64,000 bases of DNA from Pandoraea anapnoica (GTDB lineage Bacteria; Pseudomonadota; Gammaproteobacteria; Burkholderiales; Burkholderiaceae): assembly GCF_902459765.1 (NCBI RefSeq), contig NZ_CABPSP010000015.1, forward strand, positions 62,001 to 126,000, in the 5' to 3' direction. This document shows, piece after piece, positions 27,062 through 36,098 of the stretch. How positions within the stretch are numbered: the stretch's first letter is position 1; every line of letters starts with the position of its first letter. The translations under genes were made by a program, and so were the position numbers. Under the pieces are notes generated by a model. It saw only the letters and a program-made list of their open reading frames with translations, ran no database searches and was not told the DNA's origin.

Positions 27062-27616
27062 TTACGGCACGTGGCGTGCGACCTGGGCGTCACCGTCGCC
27101 TACCGCCCCGCCGGTGGATGTCCCTGTGGTCGAAGTCGTCGGCACGGTGCCCGATTGTGGCGCGGTGCCGCACGCGGCCGCTGCATTCGTCGCGCAATCG
27201 CTCTTTGCGCCCAAATTGTCGGACAGATCCGCCGATGCCAGCCCTTCCAGAATCGGGCAGTCAGGGCGGTCGTCGCCGTGGCAATGCATCGCAAGATGCG
27301 AGAGCGTGTCGCGCATGGCGACCAGTTCGCCGATGCGCTGGTTAAGTTCGTCCACATGGGACTGCGCGAGCGCCTTCACCTGCGCGCTGGAGCGGCCCCG
27401 ATCCTGCCAGAGCGCCAGCAGCTGGCGAATCTGGTCGATGCCGAAACCGAGCCGACGCGCCTGACGAATGAACCGCAGCAGATGCAGATCCTGCTCGCCA
27501 TATCGCCGGTAACCTGCCTCGGAGCGAGGGCTCGGAGGCATCAGGCCGATACTCTCGTAGTACCGGATCATCTTGGCCGTCACGCCGCTGGCCTGCGCCG
27601 CTTGTCCGATGTTCAT
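27062..27616 (-). CDS. cueR: CueR, MerR-family Cu(I)-responsive regulator
   Basis: 184 aa. N-terminal MerR helix-turn-helix (MNIGQAAQASGVTAKMIRYYE). Metal-binding loop with Cys112 and Cys120 in CHGDDRPDC, the C-x7-C spacing of copper/silver/gold-sensing CueR, followed by PILEGLA. The tail of about 50 residues after 130, rich in Ala, Thr and Gly, is longer than in E. coli CueR (135 aa) and is unusual. It overlaps no other gene; its ribosome site GAGG overlaps the stop codon of the upstream EEP gene, so the two are coupled. Expected to activate the 19-bp-spaced promoters at 31203 and 31367. Confidence 0.92.
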   Translation of the reverse strand: MNIGQAAQASGVTAKMIRYYESIGLMPPSPRSEAGYRRYGEQDLHLLRFIRQARRLGFGIDQIRQLLALWQDRGRSSAQVKALAQSHVDELNQRIGELVAMRDTLSHLAMHCHGDDRPDCPILEGLASADLSDNLGAKSDCATNAAAACGTAPQSGTVPTTSTTGTSTGGAVGDGDAQVARHVP

Positions 27617-27623
27617 GGCTACC

Positions 27624-28442
27624 TCACTGGGGGGAACGAGGGTTGAACGACGGGAGAGAGGAACCGTTCATGTCCTTCTCGGTATCCGACGGCACGAGTC
27701 GGGCACTGATCGGCGCATGATCGGAAATCCGTGACCAGGGGCGCCCATGCAAGACTTGCGCCCCTTCGATATGAAAGCCGCGCGCATAGATACGGTCAAG
27801 TCGCAACAGCGGCAATCCACTCGGAAAACTGCGTGCCGGACGCCCGACACTGTTCTGAAACACCTCCGTCAACGCCAGCTTGTCGGCCAGCAAACGGTCT
27901 GCCTGATTACTCCAGTCGTTGAAATCGCCCGCAATGATCAGCGGCGCATCCGCAGGAATGGCATCGGCCACTCGCTCAGTCAACATTTCGAACTGACGCC
28001 GACGACCCTGCCCTGCAAGCGACAAATGCACGCAGAGACAATGCAGCGGCTGGGGCAGCCCCGGCACGGCGATTTCACAATGAAGCATGCCCCGCTTCTC
28101 GAAACTATAGGTCGTGATGTCGTGATTGTCCGATCTGACTATCGGATAACGACTCAAAATCGCATTGCCGTGGTGCCCGTGCTCATAGACCACATTTCGT
28201 CCGTAAGCATGATCGCGCCACATCGCGCCCGCCAGAAACTCATGTTGCGGTTGCACCGGCCAATTGGTGTGGCGCGCCGCGTGGCGCTGATGCATGCCCT
28301 GCACTTCCTGCAGGAAGACGAGATCCGGTGCGAGCCCCTCCAGCCCCGCGCGCAGTTCGTGAACGCGCAAGCGGTTGAACGCGGAAAAGCCCTTGTGGAT
28401 GTTGTAACTCGCAATATGCAGACTATTCATAGGCGGCAGCAT
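27624..28442 (-). CDS. Endonuclease/exonuclease/phosphatase (EEP) family protein
   Basis: 272 aa. DNase I-like fold with the conserved set visible: ASYNIHKG (Asn), FLQEVQG (Glu), GDFNDWS (Asp/Asn), LDRIYARG and SDHAPISA (His). The active site therefore looks complete for Mg2+-dependent phosphodiester cleavage. No signal peptide, so cytoplasmic. Two starts are possible: ATG 28442 (GGAG only 3-4 nt upstream) and ATG 28430 where the conserved part begins. Sits between copA and cueR on the same strand; a direct role in copper handling is not known. Confidence 0.85.
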   Translation of the reverse strand: MLPPMNSLHIASYNIHKGFSAFNRLRVHELRAGLEGLAPDLVFLQEVQGMHQRHAARHTNWPVQPQHEFLAGAMWRDHAYGRNVVYEHGHHGNAILSRYPIVRSDNHDITTYSFEKRGMLHCEIAVPGLPQPLHCLCVHLSLAGQGRRRQFEMLTERVADAIPADAPLIIAGDFNDWSNQADRLLADKLALTEVFQNSVGRPARSFPSGLPLLRLDRIYARGFHIEGAQVLHGRPWSRISDHAPISARLVPSDTEKDMNGSSLPSFNPRSPQ

Positions 28443-28518
28443 TGACTCCGTGCCGGAAGACAGACGATATCACCTAGATGATGTCGCTTTCGGCGAATTT
28501 CAAGTCAGGTGGAAATCC

Positions 28519-28556
28519 GGGCGACGCATTGGAAGGTTGCTTCCAGGACGTCGCCC
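28519..28556. terminator. Hairpin between copA and the EEP gene
   Basis: GGGCGACG / CGTCGCCC arms (28519-28526, 28549-28556) with an inner GGAA/TTCC pair. No T-run follows, so termination after copA would be weak. Confidence 0.4.
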
Positions 28557-28604
28557 CTGATCGTTTCATTATGCGCCGTTCACCTTATGCCCGTGGGAAC
28601 CCTC

Positions 28605-31166
28605 TCAGACGCCCGCCCGGCGGGCCCCGCCAACGGCATCTGGCTTTCCGGCGCTGCCTGCCGACGTGGATGTCGTCTCCTGATTGGCAGGCCGCCAGCG
28701 GCGCAACAACAGTGCATTACTGACGACGCTGACGCTACTGAGCGCCATCGCCGCCCCGGCAATCACCGGACTGAGCATGCCAAATGCCGCGAGCGGAATC
28801 CCCACAACGTTGTAAGCAAACGCCCAGAACAGGTTCTGACGGATCTTCGACCACGTGCGGCGGGACACATCGATGGCGTCGGCGACCCGCTGCGGGTCGC
28901 CACGCATCAGCGTAATGCCCGCCGTCTGCATCGCGACGTCCGTGCCCGAGCCCATCGCAATGCCGACATCGGCGGCTGCCAGTGCCGGTGCGTCGTTGAT
29001 CCCGTCGCCGACCATGGCTACGACCGCGCCATCACGTTTGAGTTGCGCGATGACCTCCGCCTTATGCTCCGGCAGAACGTCGGCATGCACCTCATCGAGC
29101 CCCAGCGCCGAGGCAACCGCCTTCGCGCTCCCTGCGTTATCGCCCGTCACCATCACACAGCGCACACCCAGCCCGTGCAGGCGGTCGATGGCCGGACGAG
29201 CGGTTGCCTTGAGCGTATCGCCGAACGCGAGCAGCCCTAGCAGGCGACCGCTGCGCGCACGCTCATCCGCCACATCATCCGCGCCAGCATTGCCCGTCTC
29301 GACCAGCCACGAGACAGTCCGTCCCTCGCCTGCCAACCGCACGGCTTCCGACGCCAGCGCCCCCTGCGAAATACCGAGCTCGTCGAGCAATCGCGCATTG
29401 CCCAACTGAAGTGTGTGACGGCCACTTAATGGGCCGCTCACAGCATCCGTGCCCTGCACTTCCTGAATGTCGGCCCGCATGCCGCGTCCCGGCAATGCGG
29501 CAATGTCGGACGCGAGCGGCACCGCCGAAGCCAGCCCGGCTTCCTCAGCGGCCGTCGTCACGGCTTTGGCCAGTGGGTGAGAACTTCCCGACTGCACTGC
29601 AGCAGACCAGCGCAGCAGCGTGTCGGCGCTCGTCCCTTGCGCAGGCAAATGCGCGACGAGACGCGGCTTGCCTTCCGTGAGCGTTCCCGTCTTATCGAAC
29701 GCCACGACGTTGATCCGGTGCGCCAGTTCCAGCGCCTCGGCGTCCTTGATCAGGATGCCCTGTCGCGCGGCCGCCCCGGTGCCAACCATGATCGCCGCCG
29801 GCGTCGCCAGCCCCAATGCGCACGGGCAGGCGATGACCAGTACCGCGACCGCGTTGAGCAGCGAGACCTCAAGACCGAGCCCCAGCGCCCAACCGGCGAT
29901 CACCGTCACAACGGCAATCAACACAACCACCGGAACGAAAACCGCCGCCACCCGATCCACGGCGCGCTGAATCGGCGCCTTGCCCGCCTGCGCGTCCTCG
30001 ACCATGCGAATGATGCGGGCCAATGCCGTATCGGCACCTACCGCCGTGGTTTCCACACGCAATGTGCCTGCACCGTTGATCGAACCGCCCACGACCTTGT
30101 CGCCATCGGCCTTGTCGATCGGCAACGGCTCACCAGTCAGCAACGATTCGTCGAGCTGGCTCGCGCCATCGCGGATCACACCGTCGACCGGCACGCGCTC
30201 ACCGGCGCGCACCACAACCCAGTCGCCCACCTTCACCTGTGACAGCGGCACCGAGACTTCGCTCGCCGCGCCGTGCGGGTCACGCACGACACGCGCCGTC
30301 TCCGGACGCAGCGCCGCCAGCGCCCGAATCGCTTCCACGGTCCGCCGCTTTGCCCGCACTTCGAGCCACTTGCCCAGCAGCACCAGCGTAATCACGACCG
30401 CCGCCGCTTCGAAATACAGATGCGGCATGCTGCCCGCCGGTGCGCGCCACCACTCATACAGGCTCAGGCCGTAAGCCGCCGACGTGCCCAACGCCACCAG
30501 CAAATCCATGTTGCCGCTACCGGCACGCACCGCCTTGTAACCCGCCCGGTAGAAACGCGCGCCCAGCCAGAACTGCACGGGAGTGGCGAGCAGCCACTGC
30601 ACCCACGGCGGTGGCATCAGATGCACACCGAACGGCTCGACAAGCATGGGCAGTAACAACGGCAACGACAACACTGCGGCGACCGCTACCGGCCACCATG
30701 TCGGACCATTTTCCGCCGATGCCGCTTGCGCAGGGTCGCTGACGACCGACGCCTCGTACCCCGCTTTCTCGACGGCAGCACTCAGTACCGCAACATCGAC
30801 CACCCCGCGCACGCCACGCACCGCCGCGCGCTCGGTCGCCAGATTCACGTTGGCTTCAACCACGCCCGGCACATTGCGCAACGCCTTTTCCACACGCCCC
30901 GCGCATGAGGCGCATGTCATGCCGCCGATGGCCAGTTCGAACGATTGCTCCGCAACCTGATACCCGGCGTCGCTCACGGCGGCTTCAACCGCTCCCAGCA
31001 GCGCGGCCGGTGCGACATCCGCCGCCGCCTCCACCGCCGCCGTCTCGGTCGCGAGGTTCACATTGGCGCTCGCCACACCGGGCGTGCGCCGCAACGCCTT
31101 CTCCACCCGCGTCACACACGATGCGCAGGTCATGCCTTCAATACCGACCGACCAGTTCTGAGTCAT
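28605..31166 (-). CDS. copA: CopA, Cu(+)-exporting P1B-type ATPase
   Basis: 853-aa inner-membrane pump. Two N-terminal heavy-metal-associated domains carry GMTCASC (Cys14/Cys17 and near 84/87). The membrane metal site is CPC in [13 protein letters not shown]. The phosphorylation site is DKTGTLTEG, with SSHPLAKA (P1B His-Pro) and [21 protein letters not shown] start at 31166 because GGAGG lies 7 nt upstream; a further in-frame ATG at 31202 lies almost on the promoter -10 and is unlikely. Exports Cu(I) to the periplasm. Driven by a CueR promoter at 31203-31233. Confidence 0.95.
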   Translation of the reverse strand: MTQNWSVGIEGMTCASCVTRVEKALRRTPGVASANVNLATETAAVEAAADVAPAALLGAVEAAVSDAGYQVAEQSFELAIGGMTCASCAGRVEKALRNVPGVVEANVNLATERAAVRGVRGVVDVAVLSAAVEKAGYEASVVSDPAQAASAENGPTWWPVAVAAVLSLPLLLPMLVEPFGVHLMPPPWVQWLLATPVQFWLGARFYRAGYKAVRAGSGNMDLLVALGTSAAYGLSLYEWWRAPAGSMPHLYFEAAAVVITLVLLGKWLEVRAKRRTVEAIRALAALRPETARVVRDPHGAASEVSVPLSQVKVGDWVVVRAGERVPVDGVIRDGASQLDESLLTGEPLPIDKADGDKVVGGSINGAGTLRVETTAVGADTALARIIRMVEDAQAGKAPIQRAVDRVAAVFVPVVVLIAVVTVIAGWALGLGLEVSLLNAVAVLVIACPCALGLATPAAIMVGTGAAARQGILIKDAEALELAHRINVVAFDKTGTLTEGKPRLVAHLPAQGTSADTLLRWSAAVQSGSSHPLAKAVTTAAEEAGLASAVPLASDIAALPGRGMRADIQEVQGTDAVSGPLSGRHTLQLGNARLLDELGISQGALASEAVRLAGEGRTVSWLVETGNAGADDVADERARSGRLLGLLAFGDTLKATARPAIDRLHGLGVRCVMVTGDNAGSAKAVASALGLDEVHADVLPEHKAEVIAQLKRDGAVVAMVGDGINDAPALAAADVGIAMGSGTDVAMQTAGITLMRGDPQRVADAIDVSRRTWSKIRQNLFWAFAYNVVGIPLAAFGMLSPVIAGAAMALSSVSVVSNALLLRRWRPANQETTSTSAGSAGKPDAVGGARRAGV

Positions 31167-31202
31167 TTCTGTGCCTCCAGGAGGACTGTCATCATGCGTC
31201 AC

Positions 31203-31233
31203 ACCATAGACCTTGCCATGACAGGAAGGTCAA
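31203..31233 (-). promoter_or_regulatory. CueR-dependent copA promoter
   Basis: On the minus strand: -35 TTGACC (31228-31233), 19-bp spacer, -10 TATGGT (31203-31208). The spacer holds the dyad ACCTTCC-TGTCAT-GGCAAGGT. The 19-bp spacing and the ACCTTCC arms are the hallmark of CueR/MerR promoters. Confidence 0.92.
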
Positions 31234-31366
31234 GCACTGTCCGCCAACTTGTTATGCATTCGGGTGGAAACAGCAGCCCCCCGTCATACCTCAACGATAG
31301 CGCCACCGGAACCGGCCATGTTTGGGGGACGTCTGACCCGACACGTGATTCCTCTGAAAAAAGCGC

Positions 31367-31397
31367 TTGAGCTTCCCTCGATGGGAAGGTCTATGAT
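31367..31397 (+). promoter_or_regulatory. CueR-dependent copZ promoter
   Basis: -35 TTGAGC (31367-31372), 19-bp spacer, -10 TATGAT (31392-31397). The spacer dyad is GCTTCCC-TCGAT-GGGAAGGT. Same architecture as the copA promoter, opposite direction. Confidence 0.92.
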
Positions 31398-31451
31398 CCA
31401 TTGACCTGATCAGTGTCACCGTCAACCGAATCGTCATTCAAGGAGAGCAAC

Positions 31452-31652
31452 ATGCAAGTCCAAGTCGAAGGTATGAGCTGCGGCCATTGTGTCAAAGCCG
31501 TCACGCGTGCGATCACCGAGCTGGATGCCGACGCGAAGGTCAACGTCGATCTGGGTGCTGGCCGTGTAGACGTCCAAAGCGACCTGTCGCCTGCAGAAGT
31601 CAGCGCCGCAATCACCGACGCCGGTTACACCGTCAAGGGCACCAGCGCCTGA
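31452..31652 (+). CDS. copZ: CopZ-like copper chaperone (single HMA domain)
   Basis: 66 aa, one heavy-metal-associated domain with VEGMSCGHCVKAV (GMxCxxC). Cytosolic Cu(I) carrier delivering copper to CopA or CueR. The ATG at 31452 has AGGAGAG 5 nt upstream. Divergent from copA, with its own CueR-type promoter. Confidence 0.92.
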   Translation: MQVQVEGMSCGHCVKAVTRAITELDADAKVNVDLGAGRVDVQSDLSPAEVSAAITDAGYTVKGTSA

Positions 31653-31745
31653 TTGAGTGACGGCTGACCAGCGTCCAATTTGGCCTGTACTTCGTTCCAC
31701 GGACATCCGACGCACTCAGCCAAGGCCCTCAGCCCGCATCAAACA

Positions 31746-31778
31746 CGGCCACAAGAGGCTCCCTGCGTCTTGTGGCCG
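31746..31778 (+). terminator. Strong hairpin downstream of copZ
   Basis: CGGCCACAAGA / TCTTGTGGCCG, 11-bp perfect stem, about 95 nt after copZ. No T-run, so the terminator role is uncertain. Confidence 0.45.
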
Positions 31779-31921
31779 ATGTGCAATCCCACGCGCCCCG
31801 CGCGGCCTTCCCTGCAGACCTCTCCCGCCCTGTGCTACGCTCTGTCTCGCCGCATACGTAATGGTGCCGCGCAATGCGTAACTACCACGCAGTGCAACGC
31901 AACGTTCGTACGGCATACACG

Positions 31922-32089
31922 TCTTCAGGGCGGGGTGAAAGTCCCCACCGGCGGTATGTGACATCGCGCAGTTCGCTGCGTCGTCATGAGCCCGCGAGCG
32001 CTTGTCACCGTCGCTTTCGCGACATCGGCAGGGTCAGCAGATCTGGTGCGAAGCCAGAGCCGACGGTCATAGTCCGGATGAGAGAAGAT
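31922..32089 (+). promoter_or_regulatory. FMN riboswitch (RFN element)
   Basis: Contains the conserved strings CTTCAGGGCGGGGTGAAA, CCCACCGGCGGTA, GCGAAGCCAGAGCCGAC, GGTCATAGTCCGGATG and AGAGAAGAT in the right order. Located 100 nt before ribB, so it controls riboflavin synthesis in response to FMN. Confidence 0.97.
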
Positions 32090-32190
32090 GCGTCGATACC
32101 CGCGTGCTATGGGATGCCGTCCCATGGTGACGTCCGTTCGCATGCCCCGAAAACGTTTTTCGCCCGATTGACTTACGCGAGGAGCGTTTC

Positions 32191-32904
32191 ATGTCCACCA
32201 GTACCCGCAACACCCAAGCTGTTCCGCAAGACACCGCATCGACCGACGACCTGCATGCCTACCCCGCATTCGCCGACCTGCCGCCGGTGGAAGTCCGTCT
32301 GCCCGCTGCGCTCGACGCTATGCGCAAAGGCCGCCCCGTCATTCTGATGGACGACCTCGACCGCGAGAACGAAGCCGATCTGATCGTCGCCGCAGAGAAA
32401 ATCACGCCCGCCACGATGGCCATGCTGATCCGCGAGTGCAGCGGCATCGTCTGCCTGTGTCTGCCGGACGAGACGCTGCGCCGTCTCGATCTGCCGCCGA
32501 TGGTCGAGCAGAACCAGAGCCGTTACGGCACCGCCTTTACGGTGACGATCGAAGCGCGTCAGGGTGTGAGTACCGGCGTTTCCGCTGCCGACCGCGTCAC
32601 CACGATCCGCGCAGCCATCGCCGACGACGCCCAGCCCTCTGACCTCTCACGCCCCGGCCACGTGTTCCCGCTGCGCGCCCAGCCGGGTGGTGTGCTCACG
32701 CGTCGCGGTCATACGGAAGGCTCTGTCGATCTGGCAATCCTCGCCGGCCTGAAGCCCGCCGCCGTGTTGTGCGAACTGATGAATCCGGATGGGACGATGA
32801 CGCGCGGTGCCGATATCGAGCGCTTCGCCAAGCAGCACGATCTGCCGATTCTCACCATCGACGAACTGGCTACCTACCGCCTCAGCCACGCGCAAGCCGC
32901 CTGA
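32191..32904 (+). CDS. ribB: 3,4-dihydroxy-2-butanone 4-phosphate synthase RibB
   Basis: 237 aa. Converts ribulose 5-phosphate to L-3,4-dihydroxy-2-butanone 4-phosphate and formate in riboflavin synthesis. Key motifs: [16 protein letters not shown] (about 50-65, metal and substrate acidic residues), [41 protein letters not shown] and [12 protein letters not shown]. It is the single-domain RibB form without a GTP cyclohydrolase II half. The first 35 residues form an extra N-terminal extension. GGAG precedes the ATG. Regulated by the FMN riboswitch upstream. Confidence 0.95.
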   Translation: MSTSTRNTQAVPQDTASTDDLHAYPAFADLPPVEVRLPAALDAMRKGRPVILMDDLDRENEADLIVAAEKITPATMAMLIRECSGIVCLCLPDETLRRLDLPPMVEQNQSRYGTAFTVTIEARQGVSTGVSAADRVTTIRAAIADDAQPSDLSRPGHVFPLRAQPGGVLTRRGHTEGSVDLAILAGLKPAAVLCELMNPDGTMTRGADIERFAKQHDLPILTIDELATYRLSHAQAA

Positions 32905-32940
32905 TCGTACGCTGACCTGGTAACCGATAGCGACAGCCCT

Positions 32941-32971
32941 TGCGGCAACGACGCATCACGTCGTTGCCGCA
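32941..32971 (+). terminator. Perfect 13-bp hairpin after ribB
   Basis: TGCGGCAACGACG-CATCA-CGTCGTTGCCGCA, 37 nt after the ribB stop, without a T-run. Probably a transcript-end or stabilising structure. Confidence 0.5.
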
Positions 32972-33080
32972 TCACCTCCATCCGGTTCCGGGCATCGGCC
33001 TCCACCGATCGCGCCCCATCGTCATCTATCGGTCGACGCTTCCCTCTAAAGCGAAACGCACATCCGGACGCAGCGACTTC

Positions 33081-33086
33081 TATAAT
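33081..33086 (+). promoter_or_regulatory. Candidate -10 (TATAAT) of the thioesterase gene
   Basis: Perfect TATAAT 49 nt upstream of the ATG at 33136. No clear -35. Confidence 0.45.
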
Positions 33087-33135
33087 CGCTGACAAGCCGA
33101 TTGCCTAGCATCATAAAAGTTACGAGGAAGCCGTC

Positions 33136-33702
33136 ATGAGCATCAACCCGGAAACCGCCGCCGTTCTGGCCCAGTGGGAAGCCGACGAAGTCGCCGTGCG
33201 TGAGCGCGTCACGCGCAATGGTCCGGCGCGTTATGGCGTCGCGACGCCTTCAGACGTGATCGGCCTGAGCGGCCAGGAAATCTTCGACGCGATGTTCGAC
33301 GGCAAACTGCCGTTGCCGCCGATCAGCGAGACGCTGGGCTTCATCGCCGTGGAAGTCGCCAATGGCCGCGCTGTATTTCAGGGGCGTCCGGCGCTGCCCT
33401 ATTACAACCCGCTCGGCTCCATTCACGGGGGCTGGTTCGCCACGCTGCTCGACTCGGCCGTTGCCTGCGCGATCCATTCGACGCTCCCCGCCGGACGCAG
33501 CTACACCACGCTGGAACTCAAGACGAACATGGTCCGCGCCCTCACGCGCGACGTGCCTGTCGTGCGCGCCGAAGGCAAGGTCATTCAGGCGGGTCGTCAG
33601 GTCGGCATTGCGGAAGGCCGCATCGTCGGGCCTGACGGCACGCTCTACGCCCACGCCACGACCACCTGCCTGATCTTCGACTTCCCGCCGAAGAAGGCGT
33701 AA
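33136..33702 (+). CDS. PaaI-family hotdog-fold thioesterase
   Basis: 188 aa. The hotdog core is visible as NPLGSIHGGWFATLLDSAVACAI (the H-G-G-x(5)-D motif of PaaI-type acyl-CoA thioesterases, near 95-117). Then TLELKTNMVRALTRD and AHATTTCLIF follow. An N-terminal helical extension of about 55 residues precedes the domain. Substrate unknown, probably an aryl- or acyl-CoA. Followed by a strong bidirectional terminator shared with the convergent antiporter gene. Confidence 0.82.
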   Translation: MSINPETAAVLAQWEADEVAVRERVTRNGPARYGVATPSDVIGLSGQEIFDAMFDGKLPLPPISETLGFIAVEVANGRAVFQGRPALPYYNPLGSIHGGWFATLLDSAVACAIHSTLPAGRSYTTLELKTNMVRALTRDVPVVRAEGKVIQAGRQVGIAEGRIVGPDGTLYAHATTTCLIFDFPPKKA

Positions 33703-33736
33703 GAAGAAGGCATAAGTCAGGCATCGCGCTAAAGAA

Positions 33737-33772
33737 AAAGCCCGCCGAGGCAATCCTCGGCGGGCTTTTTGA
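33737..33772. terminator. Bidirectional terminator between convergent genes
   Basis: AAAGCCCGCCGAGG-CAAT-CCTCGGCGGGCTTTTT. Stem of 14 bp with A-run before and T-run after, so it can serve both strands. Confidence 0.92.
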
Positions 33773-33811
33773 CTTTATCGCGTGATCAACTGTCACGCAT
33801 CCCTCTGTGCA

Positions 33812-35599
33812 TCAGTGTGACGACGATCCCCCGCCGCCATGCTCGCCATCGGGCTGATGTTCGAGCGTCTCTTTCAGCGCGATCTGAAGCTTGGCGTGCA
33901 TGCGCACGAACCAGCTACGCATGATGACTGCGAGCACCAGCGTGCCCGCCACGATCAGCACGATCATCTCGGTCGACGGCAAGATGCTCGCGGAGAGCGC
34001 TGCCACCAGCAGAATGACGCCCACCATCGCAGCAATCGGCAGAATCTCGGCGACTACGCGACGCACCTCGAAGGTGTAGCGGCCCGTGAGGCTCGGCGGA
34101 ATCGACAACTCCACCAGCAGCAACGACAGCGACTTGAGCTTGCGGTACACCGCGATCAGGAACGGCAGCGACAGCACCAGTGCCCCGCCCCAGACCACCG
34201 CACTTTGCAAACTCGGGTCTGCAACCCACGGCTTCATCAGATCGGCAAGGCGGCGATAGAAGAACGCGCCACCGAGGAAGATCGTCACGACGAGCGCCAG
34301 ATTGATCGCCACGCTCACCACGATACGACGCACGATGGTAACGAGTGCCGCGCTGTCGCCCGTCAGTTGAATGCTTTGCAGCCACTGCGTGTACTGCCCG
34401 AGCACGTAGGACAGACGCCCCGGCATCACGCGGCCCAGCCAGCCGGTAAACGGGTCGGCGCCCTTGATCAGATACGGCGTGAGCAACGTGGTGATAACCG
34501 AGACGGCCACCGCAATGGGATAAAGGAAGTCGCTGGTCACTTTCAGCGACAGGCCGAGCGACGCGATGATGAATGAGAATTCACCGATCTGCGACAGGCC
34601 CATGCCCACGCGCATCGACGTGCGGCCGTCCTGCCCCGAGAGGTACGAGCCCAGCCCACACGACACGATCTTGCCGATCACCACGGCCACCGTAATCAAC
34701 AGAATCGGCCACACGTACGTGACCAGTACATGCGGGTCGAGCAGCAGGCCGATGGTCACGAAGAACACCGCACTGAACATGTCGCGCAACGGCGCGACCA
34801 GCCGTTCGATGGTGTGCAACTCCCGCGCTTCGGCCATGATCGCGCCGATCAGGAACGCGCCGAGCGCCACGCTGTAGCCCATCTGAATCACGAGCAGGCA
34901 GAAGCCGAAGCACAGGCCCAGCACCACGACGAGCAACATTTCGTCGCTCTTGAACTTCGCCACATAGCCGAGGATGCGCGGCACCAGCAGAATGCCCACG
35001 ACCAGCGACACGACCATGAACAGCAACAGCTTGCCCAGCGTGAAGGTGGCTTCGCCCGCATCGACCTGACCGCTGATGGCGATGCCCGAAAGCAACGCAA
35101 TCATGCCGATGGCGAGCACGTCTTCCACGATCAGCACGCCGAAGATCAGTTGGGCGAAACGCTCGCGCTTCATGCCGAGTTCGTCGAGCGCCTTGACGAT
35201 GATGGTCGTCGACGAGACGGCAAGCATCGCACCGAGGAAGATCGAATCCATCGCCTTCCAGCCGAAGAAGCGGCCGATCTCGTAGCCGATCCACAGCATC
35301 AGCACGATTTCGGTAATCGCGGCCACGAACGCTGTCACGCCCACCCGGGCGAGCTTGCGCAGACTGAACTCCAGACCCAGCGAGAACATCAGGAACACGA
35401 CACCGAGTTCGGCAAGGATCCCGATGGTCTTCTCGTCGTGTATCAGAGCGAACGGCGGTGTATACGGCCCGATGATCACGCCCGCCACGATGTAGCCGAG
35501 CACGACTGGCTGCCGGAACCGGTTGAAGATGACCGTCACGATGCCTGCCAGCAGCATGATGACGGCCAGATCCTGAATGAAGTCGATGGCGTGATGCAT
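33812..35599 (-). CDS. CPA2-family cation:proton antiporter (KefB-like membrane protein)
   Basis: 595-aa inner-membrane protein. The first 390 residues are a Na+/H+ exchanger domain: FRQPVVLGYIVAGVIIGP, LGVVFLMFSLGLEFSLRKL, AVSSTTIIVKALDELG and LIVEDVLAI, as in KefB/KefC. Unlike KefB/C there is no RCK/TrkA-N NAD-binding domain. Instead about 200 residues with three or four extra hydrophobic segments follow, ending in a Gly/Ser/His-rich tail. Ion specificity (K+ or Na+) is unknown. I take the ATG at 35599, where homology begins. Confidence 0.88.
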   Translation of the reverse strand: MHHAIDFIQDLAVIMLLAGIVTVIFNRFRQPVVLGYIVAGVIIGPYTPPFALIHDEKTIGILAELGVVFLMFSLGLEFSLRKLARVGVTAFVAAITEIVLMLWIGYEIGRFFGWKAMDSIFLGAMLAVSSTTIIVKALDELGMKRERFAQLIFGVLIVEDVLAIGMIALLSGIAISGQVDAGEATFTLGKLLLFMVVSLVVGILLVPRILGYVAKFKSDEMLLVVVLGLCFGFCLLVIQMGYSVALGAFLIGAIMAEARELHTIERLVAPLRDMFSAVFFVTIGLLLDPHVLVTYVWPILLITVAVVIGKIVSCGLGSYLSGQDGRTSMRVGMGLSQIGEFSFIIASLGLSLKVTSDFLYPIAVAVSVITTLLTPYLIKGADPFTGWLGRVMPGRLSYVLGQYTQWLQSIQLTGDSAALVTIVRRIVVSVAINLALVVTIFLGGAFFYRRLADLMKPWVADPSLQSAVVWGGALVLSLPFLIAVYRKLKSLSLLLVELSIPPSLTGRYTFEVRRVVAEILPIAAMVGVILLVAALSASILPSTEMIVLIVAGTLVLAVIMRSWFVRMHAKLQIALKETLEHQPDGEHGGGGSSSH

Positions 35600-36098
35600 C
35601 CGATACGTTCTCCCCGCAGCGCGTTGCGCCGATATTGATGTTCTTGACTCCACGCCGGTGACACGCCGCGTCTCCCCCGGGAGACGCAGCGACAACACGA
35701 GACGTGATGCTTGATGAAGGTGGGAAGCCGGCCGTGGGCAGCGTATGAGCTGCTTGCCTGCCGGCTTGATAGACGTTGCGTTCGTTCGCCCGATTCCCTG
35801 CAAGTCCGGACGGACCAGCCGCCGAACCCGTTGCTGACGCCCCCGTTTCGAGGGGCTCCGGTTCGGACACCGGAACAGAAAAGCCAACGAACATTCGGCC
35901 CAAAACGGGCGCCGAATCAATATACGCGATGGCCTGACACGCGCGCAACCCAAGATTGACGGGGGTTTTCATAAAAAATTCCCGTTTTTCACACCCTCGC
36001 ACGAAATTTTTTTTCTTGATTTTTGTCTCGCCTCCTTGTGAAATATCACAAAAATATCAATTGAATTTCACTGTGCAATTCCCTGGAGTGGTCGACGT
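35600..36098. other. Divergent intergenic region with AT-rich promoter zone
   Basis: 499 nt without a gene. The first 350 nt hold only short GC hairpins. The last 130 nt are AT-rich, with T-runs and the palindrome at 36036 before the DUF2848 operon. Confidence 0.55.
36036..36051. promoter_or_regulatory. Perfect palindrome, candidate GntR operator
   Basis: TTGTGA-AATA-TCACAA, 48 nt before the first gene of an operon that encodes its own FCD-type GntR regulator. The central 4-nt spacing does not fit CRP (which needs 6). Confidence 0.5.

Noticed and set aside
36036-36051. CRP site
   Set aside because: TTGTGA and TCACAA are separated by 4 nt, not the 6 nt between TGTGA and TCACA that CRP needs; a GntR operator is more likely.
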